From contig NZ_JACXBW010000016.1 of the NCBI RefSeq assembly GCF_014712225.1, positions 41,339 to 105,338 of the forward strand: a stretch of 64,000 nucleotides of DNA, in the 5' to 3' direction. A program made the translations under genes and the position numbers. Below the pieces are notes generated by a model. It did no database searches and was not told where the DNA came from. It saw nothing but the letters and a program-made list of their open reading frames with translations. Shown one piece after another: positions 33,825 through 41,964 of the stretch. Numbering within the stretch: the first letter of the stretch is position 1; each line of letters starts with the position of its first letter. Origin of the DNA: Pseudarthrobacter sulfonivorans. GTDB taxonomy: Bacteria > Actinomycetota > Actinomycetes > Actinomycetales > Micrococcaceae.

Positions 33825-34130
33825 TCAGCCCGCACCCTGGCCCTCGCGGGCCGTCTCCTCCAGAAGCCTGGCTGACGGCGACGCCGTCATGAGCTGCCCT
33901 ATTACCTCGGGCTTATCCCACACCTCGCTGCGGAGCCGTTCCAGAAAGCCGTTCGCAGCATCCTTCGTGTCGAAGTCAAGGAGCACGGCCACGCTGTTCT
34001 GGTCGTCCGTATCCCGGAACAGGCGGACAGACCTGGCGCCCGAGGCGGCGCGGCCCGCAGGATCGCTGTCGAATACTTTCTTGAAAGCCTCGTAATCCCT
34101 GACTGGATAACTGATCTGCAAGGTGAACAT
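33825..34130 (-). CDS. Small alpha/beta-barrel-like hypothetical protein
   Basis: A 101-residue protein, ATG at 34130 with AGGAAC 6 nt upstream. It reads MFTLQISYPVRDYEAFKKVF, then RLFRDTDDQNSVAVLLDFD and AANGFLERLRSEVW, a ferredoxin-like strand-helix-strand pattern like dimeric alpha/beta-barrel or ABM-type proteins. No exact family. Stand-alone. Confidence 0.7.
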   Translation of the reverse strand: MFTLQISYPVRDYEAFKKVFDSDPAGRAASGARSVRLFRDTDDQNSVAVLLDFDTKDAANGFLERLRSEVWDKPEVIGQLMTASPSARLLEETAREGQGAG

Positions 34131-34333
34131 CGTTGTTCCTTTCGTTCGGGCTGTGTCAGACCAGACATAGGCCTTCCACCGTCGTCCCGGTAGGGCCGAA
34201 AGGCTTAGGGGGTGCCGGATCCATGCCGGCGGGATGAGAATGGTGGAATGCGCTCCGCATTCACACAAAACCGGCCCACGAGCCGAGTCCTCGTCCGGGA
34301 CCTAAGTCCCGCCGTCGGCGTTGGGCTGGTTCT

Positions 34334-35006
34334 GTGGTGAGTACGTTCATCCTGATCCCGGGAGCCGGGGGCGCCGCTTGGTACTGGAGCCACGTTGTTC
34401 CGCTGCTGCAGGAGGCCGGCCACCAAGCCGTCGCGGTCGATCTGCCCGGCGACGACGAACGCGCCGGGCTCGCCGAATACACAAGTCTGGTCGTGGAAGC
34501 CATCGGTGCGCACCACGGAGTGGTGCTGGTGGCGCAGTCGCTGGGCGGTTTCACCGCGCCGTTGGTGTGTGGAGAGGCTTCCGTCGGGGAGCTGGTGCTG
34601 GTCAATGCGATGATCCCCCTGCCGGGCGAGACGCCGGGCGCATGGTGGGACAACACCGGATGGGCTGCGGCGCAGCAAAGCGCTGCGAAGGCCCACGGCT
34701 ACGGCAATCGAGTTCGACACGGACACCTACTTCCTGCACGACGTTCCCCCGAAAATCGCCGCTGAAGGGGTGCCGCATCAGCGCCCTGAAGCTAACGCAG
34801 CCTTCGAATCGGCATGCAATTTCGCGGCGTGGCCCAAGATCCCCACACGCGTGCTATCCGGCGAGGGAGACAGGTTCTTTCCCGTGGACTTCCAGCGCCG
34901 GATCGCCCGTGAACGCCTCGGCATCGAGCCCGACGTTGTGCCGGGCGGCCACCTCCTCGCCCTGGCAAACCCCGAAGGTGTGGCCACGTACTTGCTACGC
35001 AGTTGA
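34334..35006 (+). pseudogene. Alpha/beta hydrolase broken by a frameshift
   Basis: The first frame (34334-34705) gives STFILIPGAGGAAWYWSHVV, the nucleophile elbow VAQSLGGF and YG at about 124. A one-base shift near 34706 moves the reading to another frame: IEFDTDTYFLHDVPPKIAAE, then IPTRVLSGEGDRFFPVDFQR and the catalytic His in PGGHLLALANPEG, ending at 35006. Both halves together make a normal about 225-residue hydrolase with an intact Ser/Asp/His triad. The frameshift is either recent or a sequencing error. Confidence 0.82.
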
Positions 35007-35039
35007 ACGAAACAAGATCCTAGAAGGTATTCCAGGTGA

Positions 35040-35072
35040 GCGGTCGACGGCGGGACCTCCCGCCGTCGGCCG
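35040..35072. terminator. Palindromic intergenic repeat, copy 11
   Basis: CGACGGCGGGA (35045-35055) and TCCCGCCGTCG (35058-35068) are perfect arms with a 2-nt loop, extended outward by GCGG/CCGC. It sits between the convergent hydrolase pseudogene and SDR gene. Confidence 0.75.
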
Positions 35073-35083
35073 CTTCCGTCTTG

Positions 35084-35962
35084 TCAGGCGTCGTCGCGGG
35101 CGAGGCTGCTGGAGAGCTCCCGGTGGGCATTGGCTTGGTCCTGGAGCGTCGCGGCCCGCGCCTCGAAGGTGGCGACGGCGTCGGCTCCGGCGGCGAACCG
35201 CAGTGGCGGCTCGTCGAATTCGGCCAGCTGGATCAGGGCGTCGGCGAGTTTGGCTGGGTCCCCGCCCTGCTGGCCGTCCATGCTTTGCCAGGCCTTGACC
35301 GTCTGCTCGGTGCGCTCGGCGTAGTCCTCGATGGTGGATTCGGCATAGCTCGTCGATTCCGGAGTGAGGAGCTCAGTGCGGAAGAACCCCGGCTCCACGA
35401 TCATGGAACGGATGCCGAACGGTGCGACCTCCTGGGCCAGCGACTCGGCCCAGCCCTCGACGCCGAACTTCGACGCGGCGTAGGCGGTGAGGAACTCGCC
35501 GCCTGCAAGGCCGGCGGTTGAGGAGATGGTGACCAGCAGGCCGGAGCGCTGGGCCCGCAGGACCGGCAGGGCCGCGCGGGCGACGTTCATGGGCCCGAAC
35601 ATGGTGGTTTCGATCTGTGCCCGGAAGCCCCCGGGGGTGATTTCCTCGAAGAACCCGGCGTAGAAGTTGCCGGCGTTGTTCACCAGGACGTCGATCCGGC
35701 CGAACCGGTCCACGGCTGCCCGGATGGCGGCCGTTGCGTCGGCGGGATCGGTGACGTCAAGCTTCACGGCAAGCAGGTTCTCGTTCTCGCCGACGGCCTG
35801 GGTGACTTTCTCCGCGTTGCGGCCGGTGGCGACCACGGCGTGGCCGGCCGCGAGAGCTGACTTGACGATGTCGGTGCCCAATCCCCGCCCGGCGCCGGTA
35901 ATGAACCAGACTTTCTTGCCGGCCATGTTGTCGTTCTCAGTGGTGGTGTGCTGCTCAGTCAT
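35084..35962 (-). CDS. Short-chain dehydrogenase/reductase (SDR)
   Basis: A 292-residue classical SDR. TGAGRGLG cofactor motif at about 20-27, LVNNAG at about 93, catalytic Ser in TISSTAG at about 146 and YAASK (YxxxK) at about 162. A Gly-Arg near the first strand suggests NADP. It overlaps the upstream XRE regulator's stop by 8 bp and is probably under its control. Substrate unknown. Confidence 0.9.
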   Translation of the reverse strand: MTEQHTTTENDNMAGKKVWFITGAGRGLGTDIVKSALAAGHAVVATGRNAEKVTQAVGENENLLAVKLDVTDPADATAAIRAAVDRFGRIDVLVNNAGNFYAGFFEEITPGGFRAQIETTMFGPMNVARAALPVLRAQRSGLLVTISSTAGLAGGEFLTAYAASKFGVEGWAESLAQEVAPFGIRSMIVEPGFFRTELLTPESTSYAESTIEDYAERTEQTVKAWQSMDGQQGGDPAKLADALIQLAEFDEPPLRFAAGADAVATFEARAATLQDQANAHRELSSSLARDDA

Positions 35963-36932
35963 GGGTTGGTTCAGTCCTTCCTGGTTTGCGTCCTGGCTGC
36001 GCGTGGGAGCGCACGGGGGCGTCGGATCCGCCGGCGGGATCGCCGGCGGTGGTAGTTTCGGGCGGCGATCCCGCCCAGCTGGCGAGGAAGGCCAGCGCGT
36101 TTGCGGAGGCGGAGCCTGGCTCCGCAGTGAAGGTGAACAGGGTCTGCCCCTCGTCGCCGGGGAGGTCCAGCGTCTCGAACTGCAGCGACAAGTCCCCGGC
36201 GACCGGGTGGTGGAAGCGCTTGGTTCCCGTGGTGTGGATGCGCACGTCGTGCCCCGCCCAGAGCGCGGCGAACAGACCGCTTCCCGTGGTCAGCTCGCCG
36301 ACCAGCTCGTTCAATGCCCGGTCGTGGGGGTTCCGGCCGGACTCCAGGCGAAGCATGGCGACCGTCGTTGCCGCGATTGCGTTCCAGTCTGGATAGAGGT
36401 CTGCTGCGTCCGGACCGAGGAAGAGGTAGCGTGCCTGGTTCGGCAGCCGCCCCGGAACGTCCGCCCCCAACGACACGGCTGAGTTAAATACCTCGGCATA
36501 CAGTGCCTTGCCCAGCAGGTTGGCAGCGAGCACTTCGCCGCGGCCGTTCTGCACTATGGCGGCCACGCCGGTCATCCCGTCCAGCAGGCGCAGCACCCCG
36601 GGACGGACCCGCTGCTGAGTCGGGCGGCGCGGCGCCCGGCGCGAAGGCGTGTTTGCCGTCCGCGCCAAGTCCATCAGGTGTGCGCGCTCCGCCTCGTCCA
36701 GCTGAAGGGCTGAAGCCACAGCCTCGAGCACCGAGTCTGAGGCGCCGCGGATGCCGCCGCGTTCCAGCCGGGTGTAGTAGTCCGTGCTCACCCCGGCGAG
36801 CTGCGCCACTTCCTCACGGCGCAGACCCGGCACACGGCGCAGCTCCCCGTAGCTGGGGATGCCGGCCTGCTCCGGGCTGACTTTCGCACGACGCGAGATC
36901 AGGAACTCACGGATCTCTTCTTTTCTGTCCAC
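35955..36932 (-). CDS. XRE-family regulator with MmyB-like ligand domain
   Basis: A regulator of about 325 residues. The N-terminal HTH is ELRRVPGLRREEVAQLAGVSTDYYTRLERG (split: RREEVAQLAGVSTDYYTRLE), typical of the XRE/MmyB group, and the C-terminal part is the MmyB-like sensor domain (LFLGPDAADLYPDW..., VRIHTTGTKRFHHP). Starts GTG 36932, 36938 and 36941 are equally possible; no strong ribosome-binding site is seen. Such genes usually sit beside an SDR or other oxidoreductase they regulate, as here. Confidence 0.87.
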   Translation of the reverse strand: MDRKEEIREFLISRRAKVSPEQAGIPSYGELRRVPGLRREEVAQLAGVSTDYYTRLERGGIRGASDSVLEAVASALQLDEAERAHLMDLARTANTPSRRAPRRPTQQRVRPGVLRLLDGMTGVAAIVQNGRGEVLAANLLGKALYAEVFNSAVSLGADVPGRLPNQARYLFLGPDAADLYPDWNAIAATTVAMLRLESGRNPHDRALNELVGELTTGSGLFAALWAGHDVRIHTTGTKRFHHPVAGDLSLQFETLDLPGDEGQTLFTFTAEPGSASANALAFLASWAGSPPETTTAGDPAGGSDAPVRSHAQPGRKPGRTEPTHD

Positions 36933-37112
36933 AACCACCACGCTACGCAGCGCGGTTGGCTGGCGGCAGTGTCTGTCAGACACCCCCAGGCAGTTCGGTG
37001 GGTCCCCTGGCGAAAGTCATTCACATGATTGACTTCAAGAGGGCACAGCTCGGGCGGGACTCGCCGGACTGAGCGACGGCACTCCCGGACTTGCGTTGAA
37101 CCAGGGCTCCTG

Positions 37113-37162
37113 TTGACGCTGCATGTGATACGAGTTACAGTTGTCCCAGTTATACGAATAAC
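37113..37162 (+). promoter_or_regulatory. Promoter and two LacI-type operators before the fructan operon
   Basis: TTGACG (37113-37118), a 17-nt spacer and TACAGT (37136-37141) form a good promoter. GTGATACGAGTTAC (37125-37138) lies inside the spacer and GTTATACGAATAAC (37149-37162) just downstream; both match GTNATACGNNTNAC and are 24 bp apart centre to centre. A third copy is inside the first permease gene at 38343. Confidence 0.65.
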
Positions 37163-37195
37163 CCTTCCATTAGTAAACGGCCCGAGGAGGTGCCC

Positions 37196-38239
37196 ATGGC
37201 TGGAACACGGCCAAAATCAGGTCCGACGATGCACGACGTCGCTGCTGCTGCCGGCGTTTCGCAGGCCACAGTGTCTTTGGTGTTGAACTCGGCCGCCGGG
37301 TCCCGGTTCTCGCAGGAGACCCGGCAGAGGGTTCGGGATGCTGTGGACAAGCTGGGTTACCGCACCAACGCCCACGCCAAAGTTCTCCGCGAAGGTGTGG
37401 CCGGCATGATCGGGTTCATCGGCGATTCCGTGGCCACCACTCCTTTTGCAGGCGCCATCATTGAAGGTGCCCAGCAGCGGGCCTGGGAGGACGGGCTTCT
37501 CCTGCTCTCAGTAAACACCGGTGGTGATAGGGAGCTCGAGGCCGCGTCTTTGGACGCCATGCTCTCTTATAAGGTTGCCGGCGTAGTCTACGCCGCCATG
37601 TATCACCGGCGGCTGGAAGTTCCCGACGCCCTGGCCGGCGTCAGGTCCGTAGTGCTGAATTCGCAGGACCGGGCCGGTCGGGTCCCGAGCGTCGCCCCGG
37701 ACGAGGTCAAAGGCGGGTACGCGGCCACCAGCCGGTTGCTCGAGGCGGGCCACACCAGGGTGGGGATGATCAACATCGAAACCCTTGAGAGTGACCTTCC
37801 TGCCGCCGTCGGCCGCTACAAGGGCTACTGCGCGGCACTTGAGGAGGCGGGGCTGGACATTGATCCGTCGCTGGTTCGCTTCGGCTCGGGCGGTGAGGAA
37901 GATGGCTACAAGTACACGATGGAGCTTCTGACCGCCAGTAACCCGCCCACCGCAATTTTCTGCGCCAATGACCGCGGCGCCTGGGGAGCCTATCAGGCAG
38001 TCTCGGACCTGCGCCTCGCAATCCCCGGCGACGTCTCGATCGTGGGGTTCGATAACCAAGCGACCCTGGCGCCATTTCTTCGCCCGGGATTGACCACTTT
38101 TGAATTGCCGTTCGTCGCCATGGGCCGGCGCGCGGTTGACCTGATCCTCCAGGATGCGGAACCCGACGGCCGGGTCGAGCTGATGGACTGCCCACTCGTT
38201 GAACGGAATTCAGTGACTCATCCTAAGGAGATCCCATGA
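37196..38239 (+). CDS. LacI-family regulator of the fructan operon
   Basis: A 347-residue LacI protein. DNA-binding head PTMHDVAAAAGVSQATVSLVLN at about 10-31 (split: GVSQATVSLVLN), hinge and sugar-binding sensor domain. GAGGAGG lies 5 nt before ATG 37196. As first gene of the operon it likely represses itself and the downstream transport and fructosidase genes, released by fructose, sucrose or a phosphate. Its stop overlaps the permease start (ATGA). Confidence 0.92.
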   Translation: MAGTRPKSGPTMHDVAAAAGVSQATVSLVLNSAAGSRFSQETRQRVRDAVDKLGYRTNAHAKVLREGVAGMIGFIGDSVATTPFAGAIIEGAQQRAWEDGLLLLSVNTGGDRELEAASLDAMLSYKVAGVVYAAMYHRRLEVPDALAGVRSVVLNSQDRAGRVPSVAPDEVKGGYAATSRLLEAGHTRVGMINIETLESDLPAAVGRYKGYCAALEEAGLDIDPSLVRFGSGGEEDGYKYTMELLTASNPPTAIFCANDRGAWGAYQAVSDLRLAIPGDVSIVGFDNQATLAPFLRPGLTTFELPFVAMGRRAVDLILQDAEPDGRVELMDCPLVERNSVTHPKEIP

Positions 38240-39210
38240 GCCGCACCATCCCGGCCAAACGCGGGCGTCCTGCCGCGGCGCCGCTGCCACAGCGTAAAAA
38301 TTCTCTTTCGCTTCGCCTGAAGAGGATTTCCCGTGCCTGGCAGTTATACGTATTACTAACTCCAGCAATCATCTACATCCTGGTCTTCAAGTACTGGCCG
38401 ATGTACGGCGTGCAGATCGCTTTCAAGAACTACAACCCGGTGGACGGGTTCACGGAAAGCCCCTGGGTGGGCCTGACGCACTTTATCCGGTTCGTGAACT
38501 CATACCAGTTCGGGCAGGTGGTTGGTAACACCCTGTGGATCGCCGTCCTTGGGCTGTTGATTGCCTTCCCGATCCCCATCATCCTGGCGTTGCTGGTCAA
38601 CCAGCTCCAGAGCGAGCGGTTCAAGAAGTTCACCCAGACGGTGCTGTATTCGCCGGCGTTCATCTCCACTGTGGTGGTGGTGGGCATCATGTTCGTAGTT
38701 CTGTCCCCAAGGTCGGGGCTGGTGAACAACGCCATCCAGCTGGGCGGGGGCGAGCCGATCTTCTTCATGGGATCGGCGGAGTGGTTCCGCCCCATTTACG
38801 TGATCTCGGATGTCTGGCAGAACGCCGGGTTCTCGATGATCGTGTACCTTGCAGCCCTGGCGGCCATTGACCCGGCGCTGCATGACGCGGCCAAAGTTGA
38901 CGGCGCCTCGAAGCTGCAGCGCATCCGGCATATCGACCTGCCGGGCATCATGCCGGTGGTGACCATCCTGTTCATCCTTGCCATCGGCAACCTGCTCAAC
39001 GTCGGTTTTGAAAAGGCCCTGCTGATGCAGACGCCGCTGAACCTCTCCACCTCGGAGATCATTCAGACCTACGTCTACCACGCAGGACTGCAGCAGGCGC
39101 AGTTCAGCTACTCGGCCGCCATCGGCCTGTTCAACTCCCTCCTCAACCTGGCGCTGCTGCTCGTCTTCAACACGATTGCGCGCCGGGCCAACCAAGCGAC
39201 CCTGTGGTGA
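38236..39210 (+). CDS. Sugar ABC transporter permease (LplB type)
   Basis: A 324-residue CUT1-type permease, six helices beginning about residue 37, with the EAA loop ALHDAAKVDGASKLQRIRH at about 217-235. LplB/YtcP-type importers carry complex saccharides. Codons 37-42 (TTA TAC GTA TTA CTA ACT) are AT-rich and unusual in this genome and overlap an operator-like sequence. Likely imports fructo-oligosaccharides; no ATPase is encoded here, so a shared ATPase elsewhere is assumed. Confidence 0.9.
   Translation: MSRTIPAKRGRPAAAPLPQRKNSLSLRLKRISRAWQLYVLLTPAIIYILVFKYWPMYGVQIAFKNYNPVDGFTESPWVGLTHFIRFVNSYQFGQVVGNTLWIAVLGLLIAFPIPIILALLVNQLQSERFKKFTQTVLYSPAFISTVVVVGIMFVVLSPRSGLVNNAIQLGGGEPIFFMGSAEWFRPIYVISDVWQNAGFSMIVYLAALAAIDPALHDAAKVDGASKLQRIRHIDLPGIMPVVTILFILAIGNLLNVGFEKALLMQTPLNLSTSEIIQTYVYHAGLQQAQFSYSAAIGLFNSLLNLALLLVFNTIARRANQATLW
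38343..38356. promoter_or_regulatory. LacI-type operator inside permease coding sequence
   Basis: GTTATACGTATTAC matches the operator motif at 37149-37162 at 12 of 14 positions. It begins 107 bp after the permease start and occupies codons 36-41. Confidence 0.6.
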
Positions 39211-39217
39211 TGCCGAA

Positions 39218-40183
39218 ATGTCTCTGACAACCAACCCCCGCCCAACCGAGGCCCCGGCCCGGACACGGACCACCGATCAGGGCCGCCCCAAGCAGTCCTT
39301 GCGGGACAAATACGGCGACCGCGCCTTCAACATCGGCGCCACCGCCGTGCTGCTGCTGTCCATCCTGGCCGTGGTGTATCCGCTCTACTTCATCGTGATC
39401 GCGTCCATCAGCGACCCGAACGCCGTCTACGAAGGCAAGGTCTGGCTCTTCCCCTCCGGTGTCACCACTGAAGGCTACGAGCGGATCTTCGCCGACAGCC
39501 GGATATGGAACGGCCTGGGCAACACCGTCATCTACACCGTCCTGGGAACGGCCATCAGCGTCAGCACCATCCTGTGCGGCGCCTATGCCCTGTCCCGCAA
39601 GGACATGCCCGGCCGGAAGATCCTCATGCTCCTGTTCGTGATCACCATGTTTTTCGACGGCGGACTCATCACCAAGTACCTGGTGGTCCGCGATCTGGGC
39701 ATGCTGGACACCGTCTGGGCCGTGGTCCTGCCCGGCGCGGTGGGCGTATGGAACCTGATCATCGCCAGGTCCTTCTTTGAACACACCATCCCGAACGAAC
39801 TGCGCGAAGCTGCCCAGATGGACGGGGCCACCGACTTCACGTTCTTCTTCAAAATGGTGCTGCCGCTGTCCAAGCCACTGATCATGCTGATGATCATGGT
39901 CCACGTCGTAGCCCAGTGGAACTCTTTCTTCGACGCCCTGATCTTCCTCAATGACGACTCCAAGTACCCGCTGCAGCTCGTCCTGCGCAACATTCTCATC
40001 CAGTCAGACGTCTCCTCCACCGGAACCACCGGCGGGGACATCGCATCCTATGCGGCAGCGCAACGGATAGCGGAGCTCACCAAGTACGCCATGATCGTCG
40101 TCTCGAGCCTGCCACTCATGATTGCCCTGCCCTTCATGCAGAAGCACTTCACCAAGGGCGCCATGATCGGCGCCGTCAAGTAG
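39218..40183 (+). CDS. Carbohydrate ABC transporter permease (LplC/YtcP type)
   Basis: A 321-residue permease with six transmembrane helices from about residue 38 and the EAA loop PNELREAAQMDGATDFTFF at about 194-212. It follows the first permease by 7 bp and pairs with it. The N-terminal 35 residues are a Pro/Arg-rich cytoplasmic stretch. Confidence 0.9.
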   Translation: MSLTTNPRPTEAPARTRTTDQGRPKQSLRDKYGDRAFNIGATAVLLLSILAVVYPLYFIVIASISDPNAVYEGKVWLFPSGVTTEGYERIFADSRIWNGLGNTVIYTVLGTAISVSTILCGAYALSRKDMPGRKILMLLFVITMFFDGGLITKYLVVRDLGMLDTVWAVVLPGAVGVWNLIIARSFFEHTIPNELREAAQMDGATDFTFFFKMVLPLSKPLIMLMIMVHVVAQWNSFFDALIFLNDDSKYPLQLVLRNILIQSDVSSTGTTGGDIASYAAAQRIAELTKYAMIVVSSLPLMIALPFMQKHFTKGAMIGAVK

Positions 40184-40260
40184 ACCCCCTCCCCCGTTAC
40201 CCACCGCCTGGGGCATCCGCCCCCGGACGGCAGCACTCCCATCTCAGAATAGGAATGACC

Positions 40261-41865
40261 ATGGCATTCAGCCGCAAATTTACCGCCCTCGGCGCCGTCC
40301 TGGCCGGTACATTGATGTTCACCGCCTGCTCCGGCGGCGGCTCAGGCACCGAGATCAAAGACGCCTCGGCAGACTTCGGCTTCCAGGAAACAGGCTTCCC
40401 GATCGTCAGCAAGCAACTCGACCTGACGTTCTCCGGCACCAAGGCAGCACTGGCCCCGGACTACAACACCATGACCGTGGTGAAGGAATGGGAAAAGGCC
40501 ACCAACGTCCACATCAACTGGGAGAACCTGCCCGATACGGTCTTCCAGGAAAAGAAGAACCTCATCCTGGCCAGCGGCGATTTGCCTGACGCGTTCTTCA
40601 ACACGGGTCTGACCGACGCCGAGATCGCCACCTACTCCGCCAGCGGCACGCTCATCCCGCTCGAGGGGCTCATCGAGAAGAACGCACCGAACCTCGCCAA
40701 ACTGCTCGCGGACCGGCCCGACGTCAAGGCCGCCATCACTTCCTCGGACGGGCACATCTATTCCCTGCCATCGATCGAAGAACTCGGCTTGGTCCAGTTC
40801 CCCGACGAGCTCGCCATCAACACGTCGTGGCTGAAAAAGCTGAATATCCCGATGCCGAAAACCATCGCTGAGTTCCACGACGCACTGCTGGCGTTCAAAA
40901 CGCAGGATGCATCCGGCACCGGCAAGACCATTCCGCTGAGCTTCATGCCCGGCTCCTGGTGCGGGGACATCGTTGACCTGATCGCCGCCCTGGGCGGAGT
41001 GCCGGACAACATGGACCACCGCATCGTCCAGGACGACAAAGTCATCTTCACCCCCACCCAGGACGGCTACAAAAAAGCCATCCAGACCCTGCACGAGTGG
41101 TACCAGGAAGGCCTGATCGACCCCGAGTCCTTCTCCCAGGATGACAAGGCGTACCTGGCCAAGGGCAAGGCCGCCACGGAAAACCTGGGCTCCTTCGTCT
41201 GGTGGGAAGTCCCCGAAATGGTCGGCGCCGACCGCGCCGGCAACTACTCCCTGGTCCCTGTCCTCGAAGGCGTGAACGGCAAGCGGATCGCCAGCCAGTC
41301 CAACAACCAGGAAATCGCCCGCGGCGCCTTCGCCATCACCCGGACCAATAAATACCCGGCCGCGACCATGCGCTGGGCCGACAACCTTTACGACCCCATC
41401 CAGTCCGCCCAGGCCAACTGGGGGCCCATCGGTGAAACCCTGCAAAAGGACACCAGCGGCCTGCTGACCCAGATCCCCGCCCAGGCCGGGACCAGCGAAG
41501 GCGAACGCCGCCAGAAGGTTGCCCCGGGCGGCCCGAAGGCCAACACCGCCGAGAACTTCAAAACCGTCGTCGCTCCCGAACCACGCGCCGCCGACCGCCA
41601 AAAGACCGTCGACGAGTTCTACAAGCCCTTCGCCGGCAACGACGGCTACCCCCCGGTGGCCCTCTCCAACGAAGAACTGCAGCAGATCAGCACCATCCAG
41701 ACCGACACCACGTCCCTCGTGAAGCAGAACATGGCCAAGTGGATCGTCTCCGGCGGCATCGACCAGGAATGGGACGGCTACGTCTCCCAGCTCAAGAACG
41801 TCGGCGTCGACAAAATGATCGAGGTCTACCAGCAGGCCTACGACCGCTACAAGAAAAACTCCTAG
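40261..41865 (+). CDS. ABC transporter substrate-binding lipoprotein (large saccharide type)
   Basis: A 534-residue binding protein with a signal peptide and lipobox ending FTAC (Cys22), anchored outside the membrane. About 530 residues is typical of the LipO/YtcQ group that binds oligosaccharides. ATG 40261 is preferred, with AGGA 6 nt upstream; ATG 40255 is possible. It is followed by a stable hairpin within the operon. Function: capture of fructo-oligosaccharide for the two permeases. Confidence 0.9.
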   Translation: MAFSRKFTALGAVLAGTLMFTACSGGGSGTEIKDASADFGFQETGFPIVSKQLDLTFSGTKAALAPDYNTMTVVKEWEKATNVHINWENLPDTVFQEKKNLILASGDLPDAFFNTGLTDAEIATYSASGTLIPLEGLIEKNAPNLAKLLADRPDVKAAITSSDGHIYSLPSIEELGLVQFPDELAINTSWLKKLNIPMPKTIAEFHDALLAFKTQDASGTGKTIPLSFMPGSWCGDIVDLIAALGGVPDNMDHRIVQDDKVIFTPTQDGYKKAIQTLHEWYQEGLIDPESFSQDDKAYLAKGKAATENLGSFVWWEVPEMVGADRAGNYSLVPVLEGVNGKRIASQSNNQEIARGAFAITRTNKYPAATMRWADNLYDPIQSAQANWGPIGETLQKDTSGLLTQIPAQAGTSEGERRQKVAPGGPKANTAENFKTVVAPEPRAADRQKTVDEFYKPFAGNDGYPPVALSNEELQQISTIQTDTTSLVKQNMAKWIVSGGIDQEWDGYVSQLKNVGVDKMIEVYQQAYDRYKKNS

Positions 41866-41875
41866 CTCCAGAACC

Positions 41876-41902
41876 GGGTGGGCCGGCGCAACCGGCCCAC
41901 CC
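41876..41902 (+). terminator. Intra-operon hairpin after binding-protein gene
   Basis: Perfect 11-bp arms GGGTGGGCCGG (41876-41886) and CCGGCCCACCC (41892-41902), loop CGCAA, no T-tract. Position after the binding-protein gene and 62 bp before the GH32 gene suits partial attenuation or mRNA 3' protection that raises binding-protein levels. Confidence 0.75.
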
Positions 41903-41964
41903 ATCTTCAGGGAACCCTGCTCAGGGGGCTCCCCACGCTTGCACAGAAACGAGACCTCACCTTC

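Noticed and set aside
38343..38362. TTA codons as a bldA-type developmental switch
   Set aside because: That control is specific to Streptomyces-like bacteria; here the codons coincide with an operator-like palindrome, a simpler reading.
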